Positions 29,001 to 39,768 of a stretch of 64,000 nucleotides of DNA are shown in pieces. A model generated the notes under the pieces. It saw nothing but the letters and a program-made list of their open reading frames with translations, was not told where the DNA came from and did no database searches. The stretch is taken from contig JAMYHL010000004.1 of NCBI GenBank assembly GCA_025531455.1, positions 248,001-312,000 of the forward strand. Direction: 5' to 3'. The translations under genes and the position numbers were made by a program. The DNA is from Apiotrichum sp. Y4204. Taxonomy: Eukaryota; Basidiomycota; Tremellomycetes; Trichosporonales; Trichosporonaceae. Every line of letters starts with the position of its first letter. Position 1 is the stretch's first letter.

Positions 29001-31645
29001 CAAGGGCGTCACCGACCTCGAGGCTAGGAAGAACACGCTCCTCAAAGACCTGTTCCTCGTCACCTACCACCGTACCTCGCGCTCACTCCTGCATGCCGAC
29101 TACATGGTACTGGCAACTTGCCTTGCCAGGTTGCTTGTTTCGGGTAGCGAGATGGCACATGCTCTCCAGGACGAACTGGACTGCCTTCTCGAACTTCCAT
29201 CTACGGGCGACTCGGTGAACCTCGACCTCTCGTTCGAACAGCGCCGCATTCTCGACAGCCACATTGGCGCTGAAGCCACGAAGCTGCTCGTCGCTCACAT
29301 CGAGTCGAACGCGGACGAGTGGAAGGCTTTCATGGAGGAGCCAGAGGCAGAGCGATCGGTCCCGTGGCCTTGGACTCCTGCGGACAACATTGTCACTGCC
29401 GCTCGTTCCCTCACGCTCGTCAAGCTGTTCCGTCCTGACCGCATTGTCCCTGCTCTTGCCAACTTTGCAGACAAGGCATTCGGCACCGACCTCGCGTCCC
29501 AATCTGACTACGACCTGGCTGCGGTCGTCAAAGACCAAGTCAAGGCCACCAACCCCCTTGCGCTCGCATCCGTGCCGGGCTACGACGCAAGCTACCGCGT
29601 CGACAACTTGTGCCGCACTCTCGGCGTCAACTGCACGTCCGTCGCCATGGGTTCCGTGGAAGGTTTCACGCTTGCAGACCAGGCGATTGCTAATGCCACG
29701 CGTGTCGGCTCATGGGTCCTGCTCAAGAACGTGCACCTCGCGCCGGGATGGTTGGCGCAGCTCGAGAAGCGTCTTCACAACCTCTCGCCTGCGCCGAGCT
29801 TCCGCCTCTTCCTCACCATGGAGACCAACCCTGTCATACCGGTGAACATTCTCCGCCAATCGCGGATTATCATGAATGAGCCGCCTCCGGGTATCCGTGC
29901 CAACCTTCTCGACACGCTCCGCGGGCTGCCCGCTGCGCGTCTTACATCGGGACCGGCCGAGAAGCCTCGTCTCTTCTTCCTCCTCGCGTGGCTCCACGCT
30001 GTTGTCCAGGAGCGTCTGCGCTACCTCCCTCTGGGTTGGTCCAAGAGCTACGAGTTCAACGACTCCGACTTTGACGCTGCTCTCAAGACCATCGATGTGT
30101 GGATGGACTCCCTCGCCAAGGGCAAGGCCAATGTCGACCCGCACTCCATCCCTTGGGTTGCGCTGCGCACACTCATCAAGCAGGCTGTGTACGGTGGTCG
30201 TGTCGACTCGGACTACGACCAGCGCGTGCTCGATGCGTTTGTCGACGCCATCTTCACGCCCCGTGCGTACGACCCGGACTTTGCGCTCGTCGCCCTTCCC
30301 GTCAACCCACTGCTTGTCCCCGAGGGCACACAGATGCAGCAGTTCATCCAATGGGCAAACGCGCTTCCAGAGCATGAGCCGACCAGCTGGCTCAGCCTCC
30401 CCGATACCGCGGAGCGCGTTATTGCGGCCGCCCAAGGTGAGTTGATGGTCGACTCTAGAAGCTCAGCTGACATCAGGCAACGGTACTATCACCAAGCTGC
30501 GCAAGATGCGCACGACGGAAGACGACGAGGACGACACGAGCCCCGCCGTCGCTGCCTCCGAAGGCCGCCCTGCGTGGATGACCACGCTCAAGGCCAACTG
30601 CGAGGAGTGGCTTGACCAGCTGCCAAAGGTGATTTAAGCTACAAGAGGAAAACTGACATCAGGCGCTGTCCACGCCGGCCGCCGATGCGGACCCGCTCAC
30701 GCGCTTCTTTGGTCGCGAAGCACACACCGGTCAGCGCCTGCTGCTGCGTGTGCGCAAGGACCTCTCGGAACTGATCAGCGTGTGCGATGGCGTGATGAAG
30801 CAGACCAACGAGCTGCGCGCGCTCCTCACTGATCTGAACCGCGGCAACGTACCCGACCACTGGGCCAAGTTCAAGATGCCGAAGGGCACGATTGTCGGGC
30901 AGTACATTACCGATCTCTGTGCACGCCTCGCGCAGCTCGAGCAGATCGCGACCAAGGGCTCTGCTGGCGGTATCTGGCTCGGCGGACTGTTCCAGCCTGA
31001 GGCATACATTACTGCGACGCGCCAGGCGGCGGCCCACGAGCAAGGATGGTCGCTTGAGCAGCTCGCCCTGAGCCTGAGGATTGAGGCCGATCACGAGCCT
31101 GACACATTTGTCATTGAGGGTGAGTACCAGAGTTGGGATGATGAGTGTGCCGGCTATGTGCGAGTGGCGTGTGGTTTCCGTGTTTCCGAGACCTGCCCCT
31201 GCGTTCCGACAGGCACACCCAGCTGCCAGCCAGGGTCCACACCAATGTTGTGGGGCACAGGCGGGGCATGTCTTGATTGGGGGATTACGGTCGGTTCGGA
31301 TCGGGAACGAGGAGAAACATCAGGAGTCCGCAAGGAGCTGGAGAAACAAGACCAGGTCACTAATTGGTTACAGGTCTCAAACTGCACGGTGCCTTGTGGG
31401 CGGACGGCAAGATTGCGCTCAACGACGGCCAGTCGGTCGCTCTGGGGCCCTCACTGCTGGCATGGACGCGCCGCGCGGACAGCATGGACAGCACGGACGC
31501 GCCGTCGACCACCACTACTACTGTCAACCTGCCGGTCTATCTGAATGGTGACCGGTCCGAGGTGCTGTTCAGTGCCGACCTCGTTGCTGATGGCCTCGGA
31601 CGGTCGGTTGTGGCCGAGCGGGGAGTGTGCATTACGGCTGTTTGA
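17074..31645 (+). CDS. DYN1: Cytoplasmic dynein 1 heavy chain
   Basis: Minus-end-directed microtubule motor used for nuclear migration and cargo transport. Nine exons were joined: 17074-17185, 17317-17460, 17623-18122, 18162-18495, 18531-18857, 18899-30436, 30477-30628, 30663-31119 and 31374-31645, giving 4611 residues, the normal length. The tail occupies roughly the first 1400 residues, followed by the linker. Four P-loops are intact: AAA1 GPAGTGKTES (about 1928), AAA2 GPSGSGKS (about 2223), AAA3 GPPGSGKT (about 2589) and AAA4 GVSGGGKT (about 2930). The AAA1 Walker B is CFDEFNRLE. The stalk with its NPPEAVK microtubule-binding side follows, then AAA5-6 and a C-terminal domain ending VVAERGVCITAV. 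Spacing and tail make it dynein 1, not an axonemal or IFT type. The last intron (31120-31373) is 254 nt. Confidence 0.97.
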
Positions 31646-32463
31646 GAGTCACGAGTCGGTTTTTTTTTTTTTTGGGCTCTCTGACCGGTCACGTCGTTTC
31701 CGGGGCGGAAAGGCGTCCGGGTAGGGTGCACCACCAAAGAGAATAAGCATCAGGTGCTATGCAGTAGGCATACGCACTCGCTCGTGCATGCGAGCAAGTA
31801 GTACGAGTCGTAGTGCATGTAGAGTAGCATATGCAGAATGTTTGGAGTACTTGTAGTCAGCAGAGCCACGTCTAGCGTCTTTGGGGGAAACGAGAGGCAT
31901 TTTGACACTCTGGAGAGGTGCTTTGCATTCCGCATCCATCCATCTGTCCAACTCTCTTTCTTGCATCTCATCTCCATCTCACATCTCTCGCTATCCGTCT
32001 CACCGCGAGCTCGGCCTGATCAGTGCGCCGAGTGGACGGACGAGCACGACCTCCCGACCCGGAGCCGCCAGTCGGACCCCCACTCCCCTTACGCACGCAA
32101 TCGAACCTTACAGGGCACCACCTCTGCCGGCAGAGCCACCTCGGCAGTCGACAACTCCCTCTCCACTCATCTCCATCACCACATCGCACTCGCTCTCTCC
32201 ATCGTACTCCCCAGCTCACAGCTGTGCTCGCTCACCAGCTGCTGCTCTTCGTCCTCGATATTGCGCGCGCGACGGTTACTCGCGACGACTCGACCGGCTG
32301 AACGACACACACCTCGCGTCCAGCTCGCTTGAACGACACTGCTCTCGTGACCTCGTGACTCGTGACCATACCCAACCCGCTCCCCCTCACCCCTCCGCAC
32401 CCCGCCCCCCGACTCCCGACCCCGCCTGGCATCGACCGCACCGGCCACCGGTCCACAGCGGCC
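31646..32463. other. Intergenic region between DYN1 and the NMN adenylyltransferase gene
   Basis: About 820 bp. It starts with a T-run of 15 at about 31660, probably part of the dynein 3' end. From about 31960 it becomes a C/T-rich stretch typical of a fungal leader, extending to the ATG at 32464. Long open frames on both strands here overlap one another and show no similarity. Confidence 0.5.
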
Positions 32464-34550
32464 ATGCCCCCGATCATCAACTCGGGCGGGTTCAAGGGCC
32501 CCGCCCCCGTCCTTCCCGCCATGGGGCTGCACAGCTTCCATGCCGACTCGTGAGTGTAGCCTGGAAAAAGTGGGGATGGTCTCGCTGTGGGGAGGGGGTC
32601 GCGTGTGGCTGTTGGCTCCTGGTTGTTGCTGGCTGTTGCTCTCGCGTTCGCGGCGCTTGGCGCCGCCTGGCCGCATGATCCGACTGGGCCTATGGCGTGC
32701 AGGTCGTGCGTCGTACGTTGTGCGTCGGGCACGTCTGCACATGATCCATGCTCCGTGCTCCGTGCTTCGTACTTCGTGCTCCGTGGCCCGTGGATTTATG
32801 GATAGAAAGACGCGTGCTGCACGCTTGCATGCTTGTCATGGTGTTTGATTGATTGCACGTCGCATGTGGTGTTACCCGCACATGTTGTGTACGCCCACTG
32901 CACCAACTTTTGTGTTCATGACGGGTCGCGTGCGCGACTATCACACAGCCTGATCCCGATCTGGACAGTACGCTTTGCGGCTTTGCGGCGGTGGAGTGCC
33001 AGGCAATATGCCGGACTGTGCGGAAAGGGCAGGCAGGGCAACGTCGAGCGAGTCGAGGCGCCGAGGCGCGAGTTACTCCGTTGATTTGAACATTTTGCTC
33101 ATCCCCCAGACCCCCATTCGCTGCCGGCGCGTCAGACATGGAGCCGCCCGACCACCTCTCGCTCGATGCCGTGCTCGAGAGCGAGCACGACGCGGGGTCA
33201 TCGCCTCTGGCACAGATGAGCATCATGAGCGTCGAGCAGTCCGAGGCCGACGATGAGCTTGGGCGGGCCCGCTCACGCCGCCTCGTGAGCGGATACTGCT
33301 TCGGAAATCCCCCCTCGCCGGTCGCATCCATGCGTGCCCCAGTTCCCAAGGATGGCGCCAACGTCGATGCCAGCGTGGATGACGATTCAAATTCCGCGAG
33401 CCTCGACGCGGCACCGAGCCACGACTCGGACTCGCCCCCGCTCACCGAGCCGGATAGCCAGGAGGAGGCGGACGACCTTGACGCGCAGGCCGAGGGCCCG
33501 ACGCCGCGCGTGTCGCTTATCGACTGCCCGAATGCTCCGCGTACGTTTGCCGCGCGCCGGCGCTCTGAGCGCACACGCTTCGACGCCCTGGCCGGCCTCA
33601 ACGATGGCGAGGCCGACGAGGAGCTGTCTGCCACAAGGGCGGAACACGGCTCCGAGGCGTACCTCCGCGGAGAGCGCACGTACCACTTCCCCAAGCACCG
33701 GCTGCGCAAGACTATGAAGGGTGGGTGCATTTTGCAGGATTACACTAATGCTCAGACGAGTCCAAAATCCCCCTCGTCATCGTCGCGTGTGGCTCGTTCT
33801 CGCCCCCGACGTACCTCCACCTGCGCATGTTCGAGATGGCCAAGGATGAGATTGTCGAGTCGCAGACGTACGAGATCATGGCCGGGTACTACTCGCCTGT
33901 GTCGTCGTACTACAAGAAGGCGGGACTTGCACCGGCGATAGACCGTGTGCGGATGTGCGAGCTGGCCGTCGAGCACACGTCCACATGGCTCATGGTCGAC
34001 CCATGGGAGGCCGGCCAGCCAGAGTACCAGCGCACGGCGGTTGTGCTTGACCACTTTGACGAGATGCTCAACGGCGGCCCCGACGGGCCTGGCGGCGTGC
34101 AGATGGCAGACGGGTCCAAGCGACGGTACAAGGTCATGCTCCTTGCCGGCGGCGACCTGATCGAGTCCTTTGGCGAGCCGGGTATCTGGAGCGAGCCTGA
34201 TGTGAGTTGCGGTCTCGTGTGGCACTGCCGGCACAAGTACCTTTCGACATCCGCTGACCCCACAGCTTCACGTCATTCTCGGGCGCTTTGGGTGTCTTAT
34301 CGTCGAGCGCGCGGGATCCGACGTGTGGGCGTTCTTGCTCTCGCACGACATTCTGTACCATCACAGGCGCAACGTCATTGTCATCAAGCAGCTCATCTAC
34401 AACGATATTTCGTCGACAAAGGTGCGCCTGTTCGTGCGTCGCGGCATGAGCATCAAGTACCTCCTCCCGAACAGCGTCATCCAGTACATCCACGAGCACA
34501 AGCTCTACCGCGAGCCGGATAAGAAGCCCGAGTACCGCGTAGACCCATGA
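32464..34550 (+). CDS. NMA1: Nicotinamide/nicotinate mononucleotide adenylyltransferase
   Basis: Forms NAD or nicotinate-adenine dinucleotide from the mononucleotide and ATP. Exons 32464-32549, 33110-33720, 33756-34201 and 34266-34550 join to 475 residues. The catalytic domain starts near residue 230 with ACGSFSPPTYLHLRMFEMA, the nucleotide-binding GSFxPxTxxHLRMF signature. The C-terminal YNDISSTKVR is the ISSTxxR motif. Ahead of it lies an acidic, Ser/Asp-rich, probably disordered N-terminal extension of more than 200 residues, longer than in yeast Nma1 or Nma2. The first intron is 560 nt. An in-frame ATG just after it (33138) could serve as an alternative start if the upstream exon is skipped. 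The 86-nt first exon joins in frame and adds MPPIINSGGFKG and related residues. Convergent with MET8. Confidence 0.92.
32749..32790. repeat. 7-bp tandem array inside the first NMA1 intron
   Basis: Six heptamers in a row: tgctccg, tgctccg, tgcttcg, tacttcg, tgctccg and tggcccg. The array lies about 200 nt into the 560-nt intron. Confidence 0.75.
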
Positions 34551-34821
34551 GCCACGCTGGAGGGGAGGGGACGGACGGCAGAGCAGAGTGCTCAACACAC
34601 CGACGCGGCCGCAGACTTATATCTGCGCACCACGTAGTATCTTGTCATTATCCGTAGAGGATTGTACTACTTAGTATGGGATAGAGAGCGGATCGATAGA
34701 GCGCAGTGCTGAGGTGCGGGAAGCACGCCGGAGTCAGTGAATTGATGAGGAGCAGCACATTGCAGACACGCAAGACCATCACAACATGGCATCTCCTGAG
34801 TACACGATACAGCACTCCACA

Positions 34822-35834
34822 TCACCTGCTGCCACGGCAGCGCAGGACAAACACGGCGCTCGCGACCGCCGCGCCCGCAACGAAGCCAGCGACACCCTGT
34901 GCGACGCCGGGCCTGCTCGCACACTCGACAAGCGAGGCCCAGAGGCTTGCAGCCCCGACATCCCCTGGACCCAGCACCTTTTCCTTGTCCCACCCGTCGT
35001 CGAGCATCTTGCGCCGCACGTTTTCGTCCTTGAGCGCGCCCATCTGCGCAATGCTCCACTTGTTACACGTATCGATCATCCAGCGCATGCGGCGCTTGGA
35101 CAGCGGCCCGCCGACGCCGGGCGCGCGCGCGCGGAGCTCGGTGCGGAGCTTGCCCACGCCCTCGATCGCGTCCTCGACATCGTCCGGAATCGCCGCCGCC
35201 AGCGTATCCCGCACCATGACCGCCACTTTTGGCCCCGCCCCGCTAGTCGACACCATGACCTGCAGGGGTCCACGGCGGACCTGGGCACCAAAGTAAAAGT
35301 CGCATTCGGGGGGCACGTCCGCGACATTGACAGGCACGCGGGAGGCGCGGCACGCCCAGCAGACGGCGCGGGAGAGCGCATTGTCGTCAATCGCGGTGAA
35401 CACCATGTCAAAGTCGGTGAGCGGGAGGCCGGCGTCGACAGAGAGCGCGAGATCCACGTCCTCGGGAATGGCGAGGGAGGCGTTTGGGCGCGGGACGTCG
35501 GATGCCTTGGCTGCCGGTTGGTCTGGGTTGCGCGCGCCGTACGCGCGGGAAACCCAGGTCACGGCGTTCTCGGTGTCGAGGCGGTGCCGCATGCTCGCTT
35601 CGAGTGTGGGCGAGACGATGGTTACCTGCGCCCCGGCCTCGAGGAGGAAGCCGAGACGCGAGGCGGCGACGGCGCCGCCGCCGACGAGGAGCACGCGCTT
35701 GTCCTTGAGCTGCCAGGCGAGCAGTAGGGACGCGCCGGGGACAATGGGGGGATACTGATGTCAGTCGGGGAGTTGCACGAGGTGGGTGTCCTTGCACTGA
35801 AGCCTATGCGGAGACATACAGTTGTATCGCTCAT
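34822..35834 (-). CDS. MET8: Siroheme synthase Met8 (precorrin-2 dehydrogenase/ferrochelatase) with putative C-terminal membrane anchor
   Basis: Oxidises precorrin-2 with NAD and inserts iron to make siroheme, the cofactor of sulfite reductase. A 15-nt first exon (35834-35820, MSDTT) joins 35754-34822 across a 65-nt intron ending in ctgacatcag, for 315 residues. The join restores YPPIVPGASLLLAWQL before the dinucleotide-binding RVLLVGGGAVAASR. FTAIDDNALSRAV and CDFYFGAQVRRGPLQVMVS follow, as expected for Met8. The predicted protein ends with a hydrophobic stretch (GVAGFVAGAAVASAVFVL) and a short basic tail (RCRGSR). This looks like a tail anchor and is not present in soluble yeast Met8 (274 residues). 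Divergent from PRO3 across 218 bp. Confidence 0.92.
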
Positions 35835-36052
35835 GTCGATGGAGATGGAGAGTGGACAACACCAACAACGACGGGAGTGGTGGAATGAGTCGTGGTTGTC
35901 GTGTTCGTCGTCGAGTCGAAGCAACAGATGGAAAAAAGAGCTCGTGATTTCTGTCGTCATCGGCACTCTCCGTAAATAAAAATCACAGAAAACATGGGCG
36001 TCGCTTGACATTTCTGTTTCTTCTTGTTGTTCATCACATTATCCAATTCACG
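35835..36052. promoter_or_regulatory. Short divergent promoter of MET8 and PRO3
   Basis: Only 218 bp separate the two start codons, so both genes share control DNA. The PRO3 side is AT-rich (aaataaaaatcac at about 35975) and could contain its core promoter. Confidence 0.45.
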
Positions 36053-37983
36053 ATGGGCTACACTCTCGGCGTTCTCGGTGCGTACTCTCTCTACAGATAT
36101 AGCACCCGTGCTCTTCCTCGCAGATGCATCACCCGACAGTTCTGACCCCCAGGCTGCGGCACGATGGGCATCGCCATCCTGTCCGGCGTGCTCTCCTCGC
36201 TCGAGTCGCGCCTGGCAACGTACCCGGATGGGCGGCATACTCCCCGCGAGCCAGCCAGCGGTATCTCGACGCCGACAGCCTCGCTGTTCCTCGACGCGCC
36301 GGAAGAAACTCTGCCGTCGCGGTTCCTCGCAACCGTCGGCCGCGAGGAGACGGTGCGCAAGCTGCGCCGGACATTCGCCGCCCTCCCGCTCGGCAAGGAC
36401 GTGGATGTGCGTTCTGGGCCCGGCGCGAACGTCGCCGCTGCCCGCGCGGCCGATGTCGTGCTCATCTGCTCCAAACCGAACGTCGCAAAAGTCATACTCG
36501 CCGAAGACGGCATGCAGGAGGCCATCGCGGGCAAGATTGTCGTTTCCATCTGTGCGGGCGTGACTCTCTCCCAGCTCCAGGGGTGGGTGCCCGAGAGCAC
36601 CACTGTTGTCCGCGCTATGCCCAACACGCCGTGCAAGGTGAGTGTGGGAAGTGTTTGGAGTACGAGGGCGAAGAGCCGTGGTCCAGGTAGTCCGCTTTCA
36701 TCCAAGCCGGAAGTAAGCGCCCAGTGCCAACTACCGTATCACCACGCCTGTTGGTATTCTCTGACATCAGATCCGGGAGGGCATGACGATCGTGACACCA
36801 GTATCCGACGCGCGCTCACGCGCACTCATTCTCGCAATCTTCACGTCGTGCGGGCGCTGCCGCTTCCTCGACGAAAAGCACTTTGACGCGTGCACCGCGC
36901 TCGCGGGCTCGGGGCCCGCGTTTGTCGCTCTCGTCCTCGAGGCCATGGCGGATGGCGCGGTCATGATGGGCATGCCGCGTGCCGAGGCGCAGGAGATTGC
37001 CGCGCAGAGTGAGTGCTGATGCTGCGGGAGGGGCAAGTCTGGCTACGAGAATGGAACGATAACCGCATTCCACTCCGGTTCCCATCGTAGCACTCTCCTT
37101 TCTTCACAACCGCATCACATGTCACGCCACTGTCACACTGATCACACTCCCCACCGCTGACACACAGCCATCCAGGGCACCGGCCGCATGGCGCTGTATG
37201 CCGGCCTGCACCCCGCCCAGCTCAAGGACAGCGTCACCAGTGGGTGTATCTATATATCTTCCGCTGACCGCAGCTCCCGGCGGTTGCACCATCGCCGGCC
37301 TGCTCACGATGGAGGACGGACGCGTGCGCTCGACCATGGCACGCGCCATTCAGGTCGCTACTAACCAGTGAGTCGCCTCGTTTGCGTGTGGATAGAGTGC
37401 GGAGTCGAGATCGAAATCATGATTGAGCAACCGAGCAAGAGGACAGGCAGTTCAGTACCAAGTCTGTGGGCGGCTACCACCGCTTGAGACTGGTGCCGCG
37501 ATTCCCATCTACAAAATGCCCGAGACCCCAAAGATTACGGAGCTACGGGTGTACAGGATGCGGACGGCAGTCAAACAAGGTTTGCAGGGTTGCCATTGCT
37601 GCCGTTCGTGTACGCGCATAGAGCGCGGCCGTGTACAAACCCTGGTTGGCTGGGCTGGCGTGGAGCCTGGAGCCTGGAGCGACCCCGGAACCTCCGAACC
37701 CTGGCGGCCGGCGGAACGACGTAACCAAATCCAGTGGAGGGGTGTCACTGCGATCGTGCGATCTTGTGCCACGGCCGCCAGTGGCCGCTGGAGAGTTGAT
37801 CGCACGATTGCCGTTGGAGAAAGTGAGATAAGGTGTCGACAGGGTCACTCTTGAGCATCATGCCACCTGCCGCTACTCATCGGATGGCGGGCTGATAGCC
37901 TCTCAGATGTGATGCGTAGTCTGCTTTGATCTTTGCTCATACTGACGCTCAGCGCGGCGGGACTTGGCCAGGACAAGAAGTAG
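36053..37983 (+). CDS. PRO3: Pyrroline-5-carboxylate reductase
   Basis: Last step of proline synthesis, reducing pyrroline-5-carboxylate with NAD(P)H. Six exons were joined: 36053-36077, 36153-36637, 36771-37008, 37168-37239, 37274-37367 and 37953-37983, giving 314 residues. The N-terminal LGVLGCGTMGIAILSG is the Rossmann dinucleotide motif. VVRAMPNTPCK, TALAGSGPAFVALVLEAMAD and DSVTTPGGCTIAGLL are the usual conserved blocks. If the fifth exon were terminal, the protein would stop at VATNQ. Splicing the good donor gtgagt at 37368 to ctgacgctcag (37952) adds HAAGLGQDKK, which restores the normal family end. That last intron is 585 nt and holds a strong inverted repeat. The 25-nt first exon is supported because it completes the glycine motif. 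Confidence 0.92.
37661..37681. repeat. 7-bp tandem triplet in the last PRO3 intron
   Basis: Three heptamers, tggagcc, tggagcc and tggagcg, in succession. The array is small but has the same 7-bp period as arrays in two other long introns. Confidence 0.6.
37750..37811. other. Intronic inverted repeat (hairpin) in PRO3
   Basis: gcgatcgtgcgatc (37750-37763) is complementary to gatcgcacgattgc (37798-37811) with one G-T-type mismatch, giving a 14-bp stem. Inside the loop cggcc and ggccg can pair around gccagt. The structure would form in the unspliced RNA or as a DNA cruciform. Confidence 0.65.
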
Positions 37984-39768
37984 ATTTGGCCAAAACGGGC
38001 GAGTGTGTGCGTGTTTCTGATGCAATGGCAGCCGGTGTATGTGTATGTATATGCAGTTACTTTGTGGTCACCCCAGACTGCGAGGGTGGTGGACGTGTGC
38101 CGCTGCCGAGTCGGGCGCGGTATGAACGGCATCGCGGCATGTCGCATGTTTGCATGTCATGTCCGTCGGGAGTGGCTTGGTGGCAAGGTGGTAGTAGTGG
38201 CGAGCAGTGAGCAGCGCGAAGACACTCGTGGCGCAATAGATCTTATTAAAGAGGTCCTGGAGCTCGGTATGGGGGGACCGAGATTGAGTACAGCCAGCGG
38301 TCATTAGGGTTTACATGATGCGATGACACGACAGCAGCAAGATGAGAGCAAGAGAATCAGAAGAACGAGAACGGGGGGAGGGAGGTATGCGTCAGAACCA
38401 GAAACGCAAGACATGTCATGTAAGATTGCGGACGGCCGTCGTCGCCTCGGCGCCCGAGGTGAGGACCCGGCGCAGACACGGAGCGGTGGCATCCCATCTC
38501 GGCCTCTCGGAGCAGGGCGGGGGTAGTCAGCAAGCTACAAGCGAGCAAGTTTGTCTCAGCTATGAGCTGCGGCGCGCAGCTAAGGCGGCGGCGAGATGGG
38601 GGGCCGAGAGAGGGTGACGGCTTGCGAGGGACAGGCACACTGGACGGGTGCGTGGAGGACAGGGAACCGAGTCCGAGGGTGACACTGGTGACTCTTGGGG
38701 GTTCTGGCCCGCGCAGTTCCGTGGATGAGACGGAGGAGAGAGCACAGAAGAGAAGAGAGAGAGAGAGGGTTTACGACGTCCTCGTGTGCTGCGAAGCGAA
38801 GAAGTGCAAAGAAGAGATGTCATGACTTGTGTCGTGGCAAGACAAGAGTAGTAGGAAAAAGGAAAAAAAGAAGAAGAGTGGAACGACGTTGCTTGTGCTA
38901 TCAAGTCATTCTTGCCATCCATCACATTTCTCATTCTCACTCTCTCACTCTCTCTCATCACCACCACAACCCCCTTCCTCACCACCCTGCACCGCACCGC
39001 CCCTCCTCGCGCACCACCCCCTCTCCATCCTCGCCATTCGAAACAGCGCACGGTCGTCGCCTGTCGTTCCAGCGTCTATTCCTGCTCTTATTTTTCCTGG
39101 TTTCCTGTTTTTGTCCTCTCGGCATTGTCGCCGCCGCCGTTTCAGCCACACCCACCGGAGCCTGCCCCGCCTGCAGCTTGCTCGGATTGCTCGTTTCCCC
39201 TCTCGACATCCCGACGCAAGACTGCGCTGTGCAGATCAGGTCCATTGTGCTGTGCGCAATATCCTGTCTCTAACCCTGTGACGATCCCGCTCGCCGTCGT
39301 CGCTGGTGCTTTTGTCGTCTCGGAATCCCAAGTCGAGCTAAGCAGCTACCCGCTACCGCTAGCAGCCCGCGGCTCGACGCTAGACATTGCCTCGCCCACT
39401 CAACGTCGCACTCGCACGTCCCAGTGTTCCCAGTGATCCCAGTGTTCCCAGTGATCCCAGTGATCCAGACCGGCATCTTCCGCCGATTGAACCTCTGCAA
39501 CCTTGCTCCTGCCTGGGCCACCTGATCGATCGCCCCATCACGAGGTGTCTTGTCTCTCACCCAAGTTTCGCTCTCATCGCCCTCTCGTCACCATTTCCTC
39601 TTCCGCCGCCCTCGCTCGGGACTCGTGACTCATCGCCCTCCCATCGCACCATCGCCCAGCCTCGCATCTTTGATTGTTCGGCCACGTTCGCTCCCCCATT
39701 CAGAGTATCGCTTCGGTCTCGTCTTGATCAAAACCGAGTAACTCACTTCCGCCTCTCACACATCCACC
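37984..39768. other. Long intergenic region ahead of the YSC84-family gene
   Basis: About 1.8 kb. The first part (to about 38850) has no recognisable gene. From about 38900 to the ATG the plus strand is strongly C/T-rich (tctcactctctcactctctc and similar), which suggests a long leader of the downstream gene. A 9-bp array lies at 39420-39468. Long open frames in several overlapping frames are a side effect of the base bias. Confidence 0.5.
39420..39468. repeat. 9-bp tandem array, about five units
   Basis: Units alternate between cccagtgtt and cccagtgat. A similar pair (cccactgat twice) occurs at about 61426. Confidence 0.75.

Noticed and set aside
32690..33730. Minus-strand 346-codon frame
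   Set aside because: Covers the NMA1 intron and acidic exon in antisense; low-complexity composition only.
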